DNA of 64,000 nt from Streptomyces reniochalinae (GCF_003323735.1 NZ_QOIM01000038.1:62001-126000); one strand, 5' to 3'; counted from the stretch's first letter, positions 8,461 to 16,330 are shown. Translations and numbers: made by a program. The notes: a model not told the origin generated them from the letters alone.

Positions 8461-9137
8461 CGGCCGCACCCCTGCGGGTGGTCCTCGTCGACGACGAGCG
8501 TCTCGTCCGCACGGCGCTGCGCGCCATCCTGGCGAGCGAGCCGGGGATCGAGGTGGTGGGCGAGGCGACGGACGGCGACGAGGCGATCGGTGCCGTCCGC
8601 GCGCTCCGCCCCGACGTCGTCCTGATGGACGTGCGGATGCCGCGCGTCGACGGCATCCGCGCCACCGAACGCCTGACGGACACCGGCGAGGGGTCACCGC
8701 GCATCCTGGTGCTGACGACCTTCGAGAACGACGCGTACGTCTACGACGCGCTGCGCGCGGGCGCCCACGGTTTCCTGCTCAAGCGCGCGACGGCCGAGGA
8801 ACTGGTGATGGGCGTGCGCATGGTGGCCACGGGTGACTCGCTGCTGTTTCCCGCCGCGGTACGCACCCTGGCGGCCCACCACGCGCGAGGCCGCCGCGCG
8901 GAGGCGCTCACCGCCCGGCTGACCGACCGGGAGGCGGCGGTGCTGCGGCTGATGGCCAGAGGGCTGACGAACGGGCAGATCGCGGAGCACTTCACCGTCG
9001 GCCCGGCGACGGCCAAGACGCACGTCGCCGCCGTCCTGGCGAAGCTGGGCGCCCGCGACCGCACTCAGGCGGTGATCCTGGCGTACGAGCACGGGGTCGT
9101 CACCCCGCACGAGGGCCTGTCGGACGAGCCCGGCTGA
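8457..9137 (+). CDS. LuxR/NarL family response regulator
   Basis: 226 residues. The receiver domain has the acidic pocket Asp12-Asp13, the phosphoacceptor Asp58 in VVLMDVRMPRVDG, the switch Thr in ILVLTTF, and the conserved Lys in GFLLKRATAEEL. The C-terminal LuxR helix-turn-helix is LTDREAAVLRLMARGLTNGQ through AKLGARDRTQAV. The start ATG overlaps the kinase stop (ATGA), so the two are translationally coupled. The target genes are not evident; the membrane protein gene upstream is the closest candidate. Confidence 0.94.
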   Translation: MTAAPLRVVLVDDERLVRTALRAILASEPGIEVVGEATDGDEAIGAVRALRPDVVLMDVRMPRVDGIRATERLTDTGEGSPRILVLTTFENDAYVYDALRAGAHGFLLKRATAEELVMGVRMVATGDSLLFPAAVRTLAAHHARGRRAEALTARLTDREAAVLRLMARGLTNGQIAEHFTVGPATAKTHVAAVLAKLGARDRTQAVILAYEHGVVTPHEGLSDEPG

Positions 9138-9207
9138 GGGCCGGCCGAGGACGGCCGGATACGGCTGCACCCGGTCGTCGCGGTGGCGCGCCGTGCGGCC
9201 CGGCAGG

Positions 9208-10044
9208 TCACCCGCCCCCCTCCTCCCGCGCTGCGGCCACGCGCCCGCGACGGTGGACGCGCCACACGTGGAAGTTGTGGCCGGCGAGCGGCCCGCCGAG
9301 GACCACGAAGCCCACGCCGATGAGCCAGGACTGCACGATGAGCAGAGTGCCTGCCGGACCGTTCGTCTTCGTGCTGCTGACGATGAGCGGCGAGAAGACG
9401 AGGGAGGAGAACACCCGCAGTCCCCCCAGGCCCACCATGGTGGCCACCGCGCCGGGAAAGAGCGCGGCCCACCGGATCCGGCTGCTCAGAAGCAGGTACT
9501 GCCCCCACCAGAAGAACAGCACCCCGAAAAGGACCGTCAGAAGAACCCGTGCGGTGACCTGGGCCGTGCCCTGCCGCAGTACCGCCTCGCTTTCCACCTC
9601 GGCGAAGAGAAAAGCGGTGATCGCCGCGAGCCACACGCCCTGCCGCCACAATTTGTGCCAGCGTCCCGGCGGAAGTGTCCAGATCAATTCGTAACTGCTC
9701 TGCACACTGGCCGCGAAACTCAGCCCGAAAACGCCCAGCAGTACCGCGCTGAGGACACTGGTGGTGCTGATGACCTGTTGCGGGGCGGAGAAGAGGCGGT
9801 GCACGGCGCGGGCCGCCGTCGGGTTGTCCAGGCCCATTCCGTTGACGATCCACTGCTCGAACCCCGCGTGGTGGACGGGGTCCAGCGCCGCCACCACGAT
9901 CAGCAGCGGCACCATCGAGACGAAACCGAGCATGCCGAACGCCATCGCCCTGCGCATGAGCTCGAAATCGGTGCCGTGCTGCCACAGACGTCCGCCAAGG
10001 GACTGCTCGACACGCTGTTTCCAGGTCGGCCACCGCCCGAACAC
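9208..10044 (-). CDS. YihY/BrkB family membrane protein
   Basis: 278 residues starting at GTG 10044, with GGAGGTG 6 bases upstream. Six hydrophobic segments are visible (AFGMLGFVSMVPLLIVVAAL, VLSAVLLGVFGLSFAAS, VWLAAITAFLFAEVE, VLLTVLFGVLFFWWGQYLLL, LIVQSWLIGVGFVVLGG and others), matching the YihY/virulence factor BrkB family of inner-membrane proteins. The molecular function of the family is not settled. The gene is convergent with the response regulator and divergent from an MFS transporter. Confidence 0.85.
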   Translation of the reverse strand: MFGRWPTWKQRVEQSLGGRLWQHGTDFELMRRAMAFGMLGFVSMVPLLIVVAALDPVHHAGFEQWIVNGMGLDNPTAARAVHRLFSAPQQVISTTSVLSAVLLGVFGLSFAASVQSSYELIWTLPPGRWHKLWRQGVWLAAITAFLFAEVESEAVLRQGTAQVTARVLLTVLFGVLFFWWGQYLLLSSRIRWAALFPGAVATMVGLGGLRVFSSLVFSPLIVSSTKTNGPAGTLLIVQSWLIGVGFVVLGGPLAGHNFHVWRVHRRGRVAAAREEGGG

Positions 10045-10173
10045 GCCCGCACCTCCATCAACGGCCCGTCATTATCCCAACGGAAAGGCCGGGCAAACCG
10101 CCAGCCACGCCGCCCGCCGGTGCGCGACGGCGCGCCGTTTCGGTAAGGCCCCTTCGGTGACATAGGAAGGAAC

Positions 10174-11757
10174 GTGCCTTTCACGCCCCGCGGTCTCCGC
10201 CACCGGACGGAACGCCTTTTCGGTGACCGGGCCTCGGCGCGTGCCGTGCTGACGATGGCGTCGGTGCTCGCGCTGGACGGCGCGGACAAGGGCACCGTCT
10301 CGGCGATGGCGGGTCCGCTGGGCAACGCCTTCGGCATCGGCTACGCCGCGATCGGACTGCTGGTGTCCGTGGTCGCCTTCGTCGGTGCCGCCTTCACCGT
10401 GCCGTTCGGCCTGCTGACCGACCGGGTGAGCCGCACCCGGTTGCTGGCGCTCACCGCGACGCTGTGGGGGCTGGCGATGATCATGGCAGGCGCGGCCATG
10501 TCCTACCTGTGGCTGCTGGTCTCCCGTGCGGTCCTCGGCGCGGTCACCGCCAGCTCGGGGCCGGCCGTCAACTCGCTGGTCGGCGACTACTTCCCGGCCC
10601 GGCAGCGCGCCAGAATGCTCGGTTTCGTGGTCGGCGGGGAACTCCTGGGCACTGCACTGGGCTTCACCGTCTCGGGGGTGATCGGAAGCGCACTGGGATG
10701 GCGGTACGCGTTCTGGTGGCTCACGCTGCCCACGGTGGCCCTCGTGTGGGCCCTGCTCCGGCTGCCCGAGCCGCCGCGCGGGGAGCAGAAGGACCTCAGG
10801 TCCCAGGAGGCGGACGTCACCGGGCGCGGGGGCGCGGACGAGGACGCGCGCGCCGCCAGAGGCCCCGGCGCGGGCCCCGACGCCGACTCCGGCACGAGAG
10901 CCGGCACGGGCGCCGGTGCGGGCGCCGGTGCGAGAGCCGGCACGGGCACGGACGGGCAGGGCGGGCGGAGCGGGGACGGAGGGCAGGGCGGGGACGGCGA
11001 GCGGGTCGGTCGGACACGGGCGCGGGTCGTGGCGGAGCCCGACGCACGGTTCGTGCTCCACACCGACCCGCGCTCCCTGCCGCCGTGGCGCACCCTGGTG
11101 TACGTGGTGCGGATCCCCACCAATCTCGTGCTGATCGTCGCCTCGGCGCTCGGCTACTTCTTCTTCTCCGGGCTCCGCGCCTTCGCGACCGTCTTCACCA
11201 CCGACCAGTACGGGGTGAGCACGTCGGTGGCCAGTTCCCTCGTCCTGGTGGTCGGCGCGGGCGGCGTGTGCGGGGTGCTGGTCGGCGGACGGGCCGCCGA
11301 CCGGCTGCTGGAGCGCGGACGGGTCGAGGCCCGCGTCCTGGTGCCCGTCGTGTGCCTGCTGGCCGTGCCGCTGCTGGTGGCGCCCGCCCTGCACACCACG
11401 TCGCTGGCGGTGGCGCTGCCGCTGCTGCTGTGCGGCACGGCGTTCCTCGGCGCGGTGAACCCGCCGCTGGACGCGGCGCGGCTGGACATCATGCCGCACA
11501 TGCTGTGGGGCACGGCCGAGGGCGCCCGTACCGTGCTGCGCACGCTGAGCGAGGCCATGGCCCCCGCCCTGCTCGGTTACATCGCCGACCACGTCTTCAC
11601 GGGCAGGCACACCCTGGAGTACACCCTCTTCCTCTCGCTGCTCCCCCTGCTGGCCGCCGCCCTCATCGGGGTCCTCGCCCTGCGCACCTACCCCCGCGAC
11701 GTCGCCACCGCCGCCGCCTCCACCGCCAACCTGCGCACGAGCGGCCGCCCCGCCTGA
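10174..11757 (+). CDS. MFS transporter with a long low-complexity central loop
   Basis: 527 residues from GTG 10174 (AGGAAGG 6 bases upstream). The N-terminal half shows the MFS loop 2-3 motif GLLTDRVSRTR and segments such as LLVSVVAFVGAAFTVPFG; the C-terminal half repeats the pattern with GGRAADRLLERGR. Between the halves (about residues 208-310) is a charged, Gly/Ala/Arg-rich stretch encoded by GC-rich repeats, including two copies of a 16-base unit 36 bases apart (10896 and 10932). This is much longer than the usual MFS central loop. The substrate is unknown; the layout fits sugar-phosphate or drug transporters of the superfamily. Confidence 0.88.
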   Translation: MPFTPRGLRHRTERLFGDRASARAVLTMASVLALDGADKGTVSAMAGPLGNAFGIGYAAIGLLVSVVAFVGAAFTVPFGLLTDRVSRTRLLALTATLWGLAMIMAGAAMSYLWLLVSRAVLGAVTASSGPAVNSLVGDYFPARQRARMLGFVVGGELLGTALGFTVSGVIGSALGWRYAFWWLTLPTVALVWALLRLPEPPRGEQKDLRSQEADVTGRGGADEDARAARGPGAGPDADSGTRAGTGAGAGAGARAGTGTDGQGGRSGDGGQGGDGERVGRTRARVVAEPDARFVLHTDPRSLPPWRTLVYVVRIPTNLVLIVASALGYFFFSGLRAFATVFTTDQYGVSTSVASSLVLVVGAGGVCGVLVGGRAADRLLERGRVEARVLVPVVCLLAVPLLVAPALHTTSLAVALPLLLCGTAFLGAVNPPLDAARLDIMPHMLWGTAEGARTVLRTLSEAMAPALLGYIADHVFTGRHTLEYTLFLSLLPLLAAALIGVLALRTYPRDVATAAASTANLRTSGRPA

Positions 11758-11774
11758 AAGAGGCCCGCCGCGGC

Positions 11775-11838
11775 CTACGGCCGATGGCAGACGGCCTCGA
11801 CGTTGTCCCCATCGGGGTCGCGGACGAAGGCGCCGCGA
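11775..11838 (-). pseudogene. C-terminal remnant of a VOC/glyoxalase-fold gene
   Basis: Reading the minus strand, the last codons before a TAG stop give RGAFVRDPDGDNVEAVCHRP. This matches the conserved C-terminal end of glyoxalase/bleomycin-resistance (VOC) proteins, including the metal-ligand Glu in VEAV. Upstream of this the similarity stops abruptly and the DNA leads into the start of the penicillin-binding protein gene on the other strand. It is therefore a broken gene end, not an expressed gene, and it marks an old rearrangement. Confidence 0.6.
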
Positions 11839-11909
11839 CGAGATGAGAATGTCCTGAGAAGAGCTGTTCGCGGGAACCCGGAGCCTCGGCGCACGCGTTC
11901 TCGTGCGGG

Positions 11910-13382
11910 ATGAACAGGACAATCAGGCGTGCGGCCACCGTCACACTGCTCCTGGTGATGGCCCTGCTGCTGCGGGTGACCTGGGTGCAGATGGTGAACG
12001 GGGAAGCGCTCGCGGACGACGACCAGAACCGGCGGAACACCATCGAGGAGTACGCACAGCCGTTCGGGGACATCATCGTGGGCGGCAAGCCCGTGACCGG
12101 CTCCAAGCGCGCGGAGGGCGGCGGTGACCTGCACTACAAGCGCACCTACACCGACGGCGCCCGCTACGCGCCCGTCACCGGCTTCTCCTCCCAGGTGCGC
12201 GGGGCCACCCAGCTGGAGGGCATCTACCAGGACGTGCTCAACGGCACGGACGACCGCCTCAAGAGCCCCCTGGACATGCTGACCGGCGAGCAGGCGGAGC
12301 CGGGCAACGTGCTCACCACCATCGACCCCGAGGTGCAGCGCGCCGGCTCCGAGGCGCTGGGCGACAAGAAGGGCGCCGCCGTCGCCGTCGACCCCGACAG
12401 CGGCGAGCTCCTCGGCGTCGTCAGCACCCCCTCCTACGACCCGTCGAGCTTCAGCGGCAGCGGCGAGGACGACGACGCGGCCTGGCAGAAGCTGACCGCG
12501 CGCGGCGGCAACGACAAGAACGACGACAAGCCCACGCTGAACCGGGCGCTGCGCCAGGCCGTGCCGCCCGGGTCCACGTTCAAGCTGGTGGTGGCGGCCG
12601 CGGCGCTGGAGAACGGGCTGTACTCCTCCGTCGACCAGCACACCGACAGCCCCGACCCGTACACCCTCAAGGGCACCTCGACGGTCCTGCACAACGAGAA
12701 CAGGGCGGCGCCCTGCGAGGACGCCACCCTGCGGACGGCGCTGCGCTACTCGTGCAACAACGTCTTCGCGAAACTGGCGACCGACCTCGGGGAGAAGAAG
12801 GTCCGCGCGCAGGCCGAGAAGTTCGGCTTCAACGACGAGAAGCAGGACGTGCCCGTCCGTGCGGCCACCTCCAACTACCCGGAGAAGATGGACGACGCGC
12901 AGACTGGCCTCACGGGCATCGGCCAGTTCGAGGTCACCGCGACACCGCTCCAGATGACGATGGTCTCGCAGGCCATCGCGCACGGCGGTGAGCTGGTCGA
13001 CCCGCACATGGTCTCCCAGGTGCAGGACGCCTCGGGCCACACGCTCCAGTCGTACGAGGACCCGGACTCGCACCGGGTGATGAGCCAGGATTCCGCGGCC
13101 CAGCTCAGGTCGGCGATGCAGACGGTGGTCGACAAGGGCACGGGCAGCAACGCCCGGATCGACGGCGTGACGGTCGGCGGCAAGACAGGAACGGCGCAGC
13201 ACGGCGTCGACAACAGCGGCACCCCGTATGCCTGGTTCACCTCCTACGCCAGGACGGACAGCGGCAAGAAGGTCGCGGTGGCGGTCGTGGTCGAGGACTC
13301 GGACGCCGCTCGCGCCGAGGTCAGCGGCAACGGCCTGGCGGCCCCGATCGCGAAGAAGATGATGAAGGCCGCACTGCGGTGA
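11910..13382 (+). CDS. Penicillin-binding protein, PbpA type (class B transpeptidase)
   Basis: 490 residues. A single N-terminal membrane segment (about 7-24, AATVTLLLVMALLLRVTW) is followed by the PbpA-like dimerisation region with GDIIVGGKPVTGS, then the transpeptidase domain. Catalytic motifs are all present: SxxK at Ser222-Lys225 in PPGSTFK, SxN at Ser281 in RYSCNN, and KTG at Lys425 in VGGKTGTAQ. It should cross-link peptidoglycan outside the membrane. Streptomyces usually carries several PbpA paralogues; this copy is not in a division/ftsW cluster. It sits beside a gene remnant and metal-resistance genes, which suggests an accessory paralogue. Confidence 0.9.
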   Translation: MNRTIRRAATVTLLLVMALLLRVTWVQMVNGEALADDDQNRRNTIEEYAQPFGDIIVGGKPVTGSKRAEGGGDLHYKRTYTDGARYAPVTGFSSQVRGATQLEGIYQDVLNGTDDRLKSPLDMLTGEQAEPGNVLTTIDPEVQRAGSEALGDKKGAAVAVDPDSGELLGVVSTPSYDPSSFSGSGEDDDAAWQKLTARGGNDKNDDKPTLNRALRQAVPPGSTFKLVVAAAALENGLYSSVDQHTDSPDPYTLKGTSTVLHNENRAAPCEDATLRTALRYSCNNVFAKLATDLGEKKVRAQAEKFGFNDEKQDVPVRAATSNYPEKMDDAQTGLTGIGQFEVTATPLQMTMVSQAIAHGGELVDPHMVSQVQDASGHTLQSYEDPDSHRVMSQDSAAQLRSAMQTVVDKGTGSNARIDGVTVGGKTGTAQHGVDNSGTPYAWFTSYARTDSGKKVAVAVVVEDSDAARAEVSGNGLAAPIAKKMMKAALR

Positions 13383-13408
13383 GCAGCGGGCCGGCGCCCG
13401 GCGCGGGG

Positions 13409-13454
13409 CCCACAGTACATGGTTTCCTGAATTCAGGAAACCATGTACTGTGGG
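13409..13454. promoter_or_regulatory. 46-bp perfect palindrome overlapping the cmtR promoter/RBS region
   Basis: Bases 13409-13431 and 13432-13454 are exact reverse complements with no spacer, centred on GAATTC. The right end lies 3 bases before the regulator ATG at 13458 and includes part of its GGGAG ribosome-binding site. It is AT-richer than the flanks. It is a strong candidate operator for the ArsR/CmtR-type repressor encoded next to it, and as RNA it would fold into a 20-plus-bp hairpin that hides the RBS. Confidence 0.75.
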
Positions 13455-13457
13455 AGC

Positions 13458-13793
13458 ATGCTGACACTCGCCGCCGACATCGACGTGCTGGCGCGGTTCG
13501 GCCGCGCCCTGGCCGACCCCATCCGCTGCCGCATCCTGCTCGCCCTGCGCCAGGCCCCGGCCTACCCGGCCGACCTCGCCGACGCTTTGGAGATCTCCCG
13601 GACCCGGCTGTCGAACCACCTGGCCTGCCTGCGGGACTGCGGCCTGGTCGTCGCGGTCCCCGACGGGCGGCGCACCCGCTACGAACTCGCCGACGAACGC
13701 CTCGGCCACGCGCTCGACGACCTGCGCACCGCCGTAGTGGCCGTTGAGGCCGACCGCACCTGCCCGGACGCCGACGAGAAGGGCTGCTGCTGA
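13458..13793 (+). CDS. cmtR: CmtR-type ArsR/SmtB family Cd(II)/Pb(II)-sensing repressor
   Basis: 111 residues from the ATG at 13458. The winged helix-turn-helix runs from GRALADPIRCRILLAL to SRTRLSNHLACLRDCGLV, with the wing at VPDGRRTRYEL. Counting from this Met, cysteines fall at positions 24, 57, 61 and 102. Cys57, Cys61 and Cys102 are the metal ligands known for mycobacterial CmtR, so all three are conserved at the same positions. Metal binding should release it from DNA. It precedes a cation transporter gene with zero spacing and follows a 46-bp palindrome that is probably its own operator. It ends in a further Cys pair (KGCC). Confidence 0.88.
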   Translation: MLTLAADIDVLARFGRALADPIRCRILLALRQAPAYPADLADALEISRTRLSNHLACLRDCGLVVAVPDGRRTRYELADERLGHALDDLRTAVVAVEADRTCPDADEKGCC

Positions 13794-14504
13794 ATGACCG
13801 CGAGATCCCCCGGCCCCAGCCCCTCCCGCCGCGACACGCTCACCCGGCGCATACGCCTGCTGGTCGCCGCCACCCTCACCTACAACGTCGTCGAGGCCGT
13901 CATCGCGCTCGCCGCGGGGAACGCCGCCTCCTCCAGCGCCCTGATCGGCTTCGGGCTCGACTCCGTCATCGAGGTCTCCTCCGCCGCCGCGGTCGCCTGG
14001 CAGTTCTCCGCCCGCGACCACACCACCCGCGAGGCTCGCGAGAAGACCGCCCTGCGCATCATCGCGCTGTCCTTCTTCACCCTCGCCCTCTATGTCACCG
14101 CCGACGCCGTCCGCACGCTGACCGGCAGCGGCGAGGCCGACCGCTCCCTGGCCGGCATCGCGCTCGCCGCCCTCTCCCTGGCGATCATGCCCTTCCTCTC
14201 CGCCGCCCAGCGCCTGGCCGGACGGGAGTTGGGCTCGGCCACCGCCGTCGCCGACTCCAAACAGACTCTGCTGTGCACCTACCTCTCCGCCGTTCTGCTG
14301 CTGGGCCTGCTGGCCAACTGGCTGTTCGGCTGGGGTTGGGCCGACCCGGTCGCCGCCCTGGTCATCGCCGCCATCGCCGTCAAGGAAGGCCGCGAGACCT
14401 GGCAGGGCAAGGGCTGCTGCGTCCCGACCGAATCCGCCGGCCGCACCCCCGCCCCGGCAGAAACCGGCGGATGCGGCTGCGCGGTGGGCTGCGCCTGCTG
14501 CTGA
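13794..14504 (+). CDS. Cation-efflux-like membrane transporter with Cys-rich tail
   Basis: 236 residues, starting right after the cmtR stop. About six membrane segments fill residues 20-200, with a cation diffusion facilitator-like arrangement: ALIGFGLDSVIEVSSAAAVA in an early helix and TAVADSKQTLLCTYLSAVLL in a later one. The classical HxxxD metal-site pattern is not seen; an acidic/Cys version (D-S-x-x-E, and D-S-K-Q-T-x-x-C) is present instead. The usual C-terminal cytoplasmic domain is missing and is replaced by a short tail with seven Cys (KGCC and CGCAVGCACC). Together with cmtR this suggests export of Cd or Pb; substrate inferred. Confidence 0.78.
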   Translation: MTARSPGPSPSRRDTLTRRIRLLVAATLTYNVVEAVIALAAGNAASSSALIGFGLDSVIEVSSAAAVAWQFSARDHTTREAREKTALRIIALSFFTLALYVTADAVRTLTGSGEADRSLAGIALAALSLAIMPFLSAAQRLAGRELGSATAVADSKQTLLCTYLSAVLLLGLLANWLFGWGWADPVAALVIAAIAVKEGRETWQGKGCCVPTESAGRTPAPAETGGCGCAVGCACC

Positions 14505-14529
14505 GCCGCCGGCCCCGCCGGCCGCCCAC

Positions 14530-14563
14530 CGCTGACCCTTCGGGCCGGGTCGAAGGGTCAGCG
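14530..14563 (+). terminator. Terminator of the cmtR-transporter operon
   Basis: A 13-bp perfect stem (14530-14542 with 14551-14563) and an 8-base loop, 26 bases after the transporter stop. Confidence 0.7.
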
Positions 14564-14950
14564 TCGAGCACGTGAGCGCCATGCGGATCTCCCAGCTCGC
14601 CAGAACGGGGAAGACCCCCGCCGAGCCGCAGTCTTGATCTGCAAGACCGCGCGAATGTCCCGACCGCGTAGCCGGTACGGCGCCGGACCGGAGGGCAGAC
14701 GGGTCCCGCTCGTCAAGACTCTGACACCGCGGAACCTCTTCGACCACCTTCTGCGCCGCAGCTACGGGCTGCCGAGCTGAACAGCCCGTGACGCCCGCAT
14801 CCGCCGTCCAAAGCACGGCCCCTGCCCAGTACCGCCGAGTCGTCGACAAGAAACCCTGCGACTTCCGGGAGCGGGCAGTACCACCGGACTCTCCTTCGGC
14901 GGGACAGGGCATGATGGGGCCGCAACGATCGATCTCGGGGAGGCCCTTCC
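14564..14950. other. Gene-poor stretch with possible gene remnants
   Basis: No convincing intact gene. A short open stretch from an ATG at 14580 begins MRISQLARTG, like the N-terminus of MerR-family regulators, and then stops after 18 codons, so it may be a decayed start of such a gene. The rest shows no recognisable coding sequence, and long frames on the minus strand lack family resemblance. Confidence 0.4.
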
Positions 14951-15319
14951 ATGCCCGCCACGCCGCTCAGCTCCTGGACCCTGCTCGCCGACGGGGGCGA
15001 CTCGGAGTCGAACGCCCTCTCGGACGCACTGTCCGATCTGCTGCACTCGGGCGTGATGAGCTGGATCGTCCTGGGCCTCGTCGCCGGGACGATCGCCAAG
15101 ATCCTGCTGCCGGGCCGCGATCCGGGCGGTGTCGTGGGGACGGTGCTGATCGGCATCGCGGGCGCCTTCATCGGCGGCTGGCTCTCCGCGACGTTCCTGG
15201 ACCGGCCCGTGGCCAACAACGTGGTGGACCCCAGCCTGTGGGTGGCCTCCATCGCCGGCTCCCTCGTCCTACTGATCGTCTACCGTCTCCTCTTCGGCCA
15301 CTCCCGCGAACGCCGTTGA
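14951..15319 (+). CDS. GlsB/YeaQ/YmgE family (transglycosylase-associated) membrane protein
   Basis: 122 residues from ATG 14951, preceded by GGGGAGG at a 7-base spacing. The conserved domain begins at residue 36 (MSWIVLGLVAGTIAKILLPG) and shows the family's glycine-rich helices GTVLIGIAGAFIGGWLSATF and IAGSLVLLIVYRLLFG. Members are small stress-linked inner-membrane proteins of unclear mechanism. The 35-residue extension before the domain is unusual; an internal ATG at 15056 would give the usual short form but has no good ribosome-binding site. Confidence 0.87.
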   Translation: MPATPLSSWTLLADGGDSESNALSDALSDLLHSGVMSWIVLGLVAGTIAKILLPGRDPGGVVGTVLIGIAGAFIGGWLSATFLDRPVANNVVDPSLWVASIAGSLVLLIVYRLLFGHSRERR

Positions 15320-15480
15320 CTCCACGGGCCACCCGGGCCGCGGGGTCATCCCGCACCGCCGGGCCACCCGTACCGCCGAGGCCCCGTCGGCGTCCGGGCG
15401 CCGGGGCCGCCCTCTGACACCGGGCGGCGGAAGTGGTAGAAACGCGGAGGAAACCAACCGCTCCGCGGAAAGGAGGCGCC

Positions 15481-15558
15481 ATGTCGTCCAAGCGTCGGCG
15501 CAAGAAGAAGGCCCGCCGTAACAACGCGGCCAACCACGGCCGCAGGCCCCAGTCCTGA
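15481..15558 (+). CDS. Ribosomal protein bL37 (25 residues)
   Basis: A tiny, strongly basic protein beginning MSSKRRRKKKARR and ending NHGRRPQS. This matches the actinobacterial large-subunit protein bL37, found in mycobacterial ribosome structures. The ATG is preceded by AAAGGAGG at an ideal distance, and a terminator-like hairpin follows at once, so it is a single-gene transcript. It is too short for default gene finders and easily missed. Nearly half of the residues are Arg or Lys, as expected for an rRNA-embedded peptide. Confidence 0.88.
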   Translation: MSSKRRRKKKARRNNAANHGRRPQS

Positions 15559-15562
15559 GCGC

Positions 15563-15610
15563 GGCTCCCCGCGTGCCGTCCCCGTCCGCGGGGCCCGCGC
15601 GCGGGGAGCC
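15563..15610 (+). terminator. Terminator after bL37
   Basis: An 11-bp perfect stem (15563-15573 with 15600-15610) enclosing a smaller GC hairpin, starting 5 bases after the stop and followed by ctcgctttcc. Confidence 0.65.
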
Positions 15611-15765
15611 CTCGCTTTCCCGCCCCACACTGCCGGGTCTCTCACCTGCGGGCCCTTCACGTTGCCGGCCCACGCTTGCAGACCCGCCCCCGAGGCTTTT
15701 CAACTGGGCGCGAACGAAACGGAGTTGCCCCGCATCTTCGCGTGGCCGCGTCTCGTTGTGAGGGT

Positions 15766-16200
15766 GTGAGCACTCGAACCCTTGCCCGGCACCTCGTTGC
15801 CGCCGCTGCCGTCACCGCCGCCGCCTTCCCCCTGCTCGGCACGCAGACCGCGACCGCGCAGACCGCGGCCCGCCCCTCCGACTCCGCCTCCACCGTCCGC
15901 CCGGGGCTCTTCTTGACCATCTCGGGGAGTGAGGACACCTGGATGCGCGGAGTCCGGCTCGTCTGCGAGCCCACTTGGCACGGCCGCCACCCCAAGGCCG
16001 CCGAAGCGTGCACCGCGCTCGACCGGGCCGGGGGCGACCTCGACACGCTCCCGGACGCCACGGGGCCGTGCACGATGGAGTACGACCCGGTGACGGTCTC
16101 CGCCGAGGGCAGGCACCGCGGGGAGCGCGTCACCTGGAAGAAGACGTTCCCCAACCTCTGCACCATGCACAGCGCGACGGGCCCCGTCTTCGACTTCTGA
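15766..16200 (+). CDS. Secreted subtilisin-inhibitor-like (SSI family) protein
   Basis: About 144 residues from the GTG at 15766. A signal peptide is visible: a basic start (STRTLARHL), a hydrophobic core and a cleavage region near TATAQTA. The mature part has the SSI pattern, with four Cys forming two disulfides (VRLVCEP, AEACTAL, GPCTMEYDP, FPNLCTMH) and the ending SATGPVFDF. By alignment with SSI the reactive-site P1 residue is the Met in CTMEYDP, the same P1 as classical SSI, with Glu at P1'. Likely a secreted inhibitor of subtilisin-like proteases that accumulates late in growth. Confidence 0.9.
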   Translation: MSTRTLARHLVAAAAVTAAAFPLLGTQTATAQTAARPSDSASTVRPGLFLTISGSEDTWMRGVRLVCEPTWHGRHPKAAEACTALDRAGGDLDTLPDATGPCTMEYDPVTVSAEGRHRGERVTWKKTFPNLCTMHSATGPVFDF

Positions 16201-16330
16201 CTCCGCCCGCGCGGACTCCTCGGACCTCACCGGGCCGGAACCGGGCCTGGTGACCGGGGGCCGGGTGTCCGGGCCGGGGGCCGGGGCGGGTCCGCGTCGC
16301 CGGAGACCGCCCCACGCCCCGCCGCCGGGC

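Noticed and set aside
11775-14912. 1045-codon minus-strand frame across pbp, cmtR and the transporter
   Set aside because: The opposite strand encodes proteins with complete catalytic and metal-binding motifs. Only the last codons of the minus frame, the VOC tail, resemble a known family.
16201-16330. GC-rich imperfect repeats between the SSI-like and TerD genes as a terminator
   Set aside because: Several CCGGGCC blocks can pair in different ways, but no single convincing stem could be defined.
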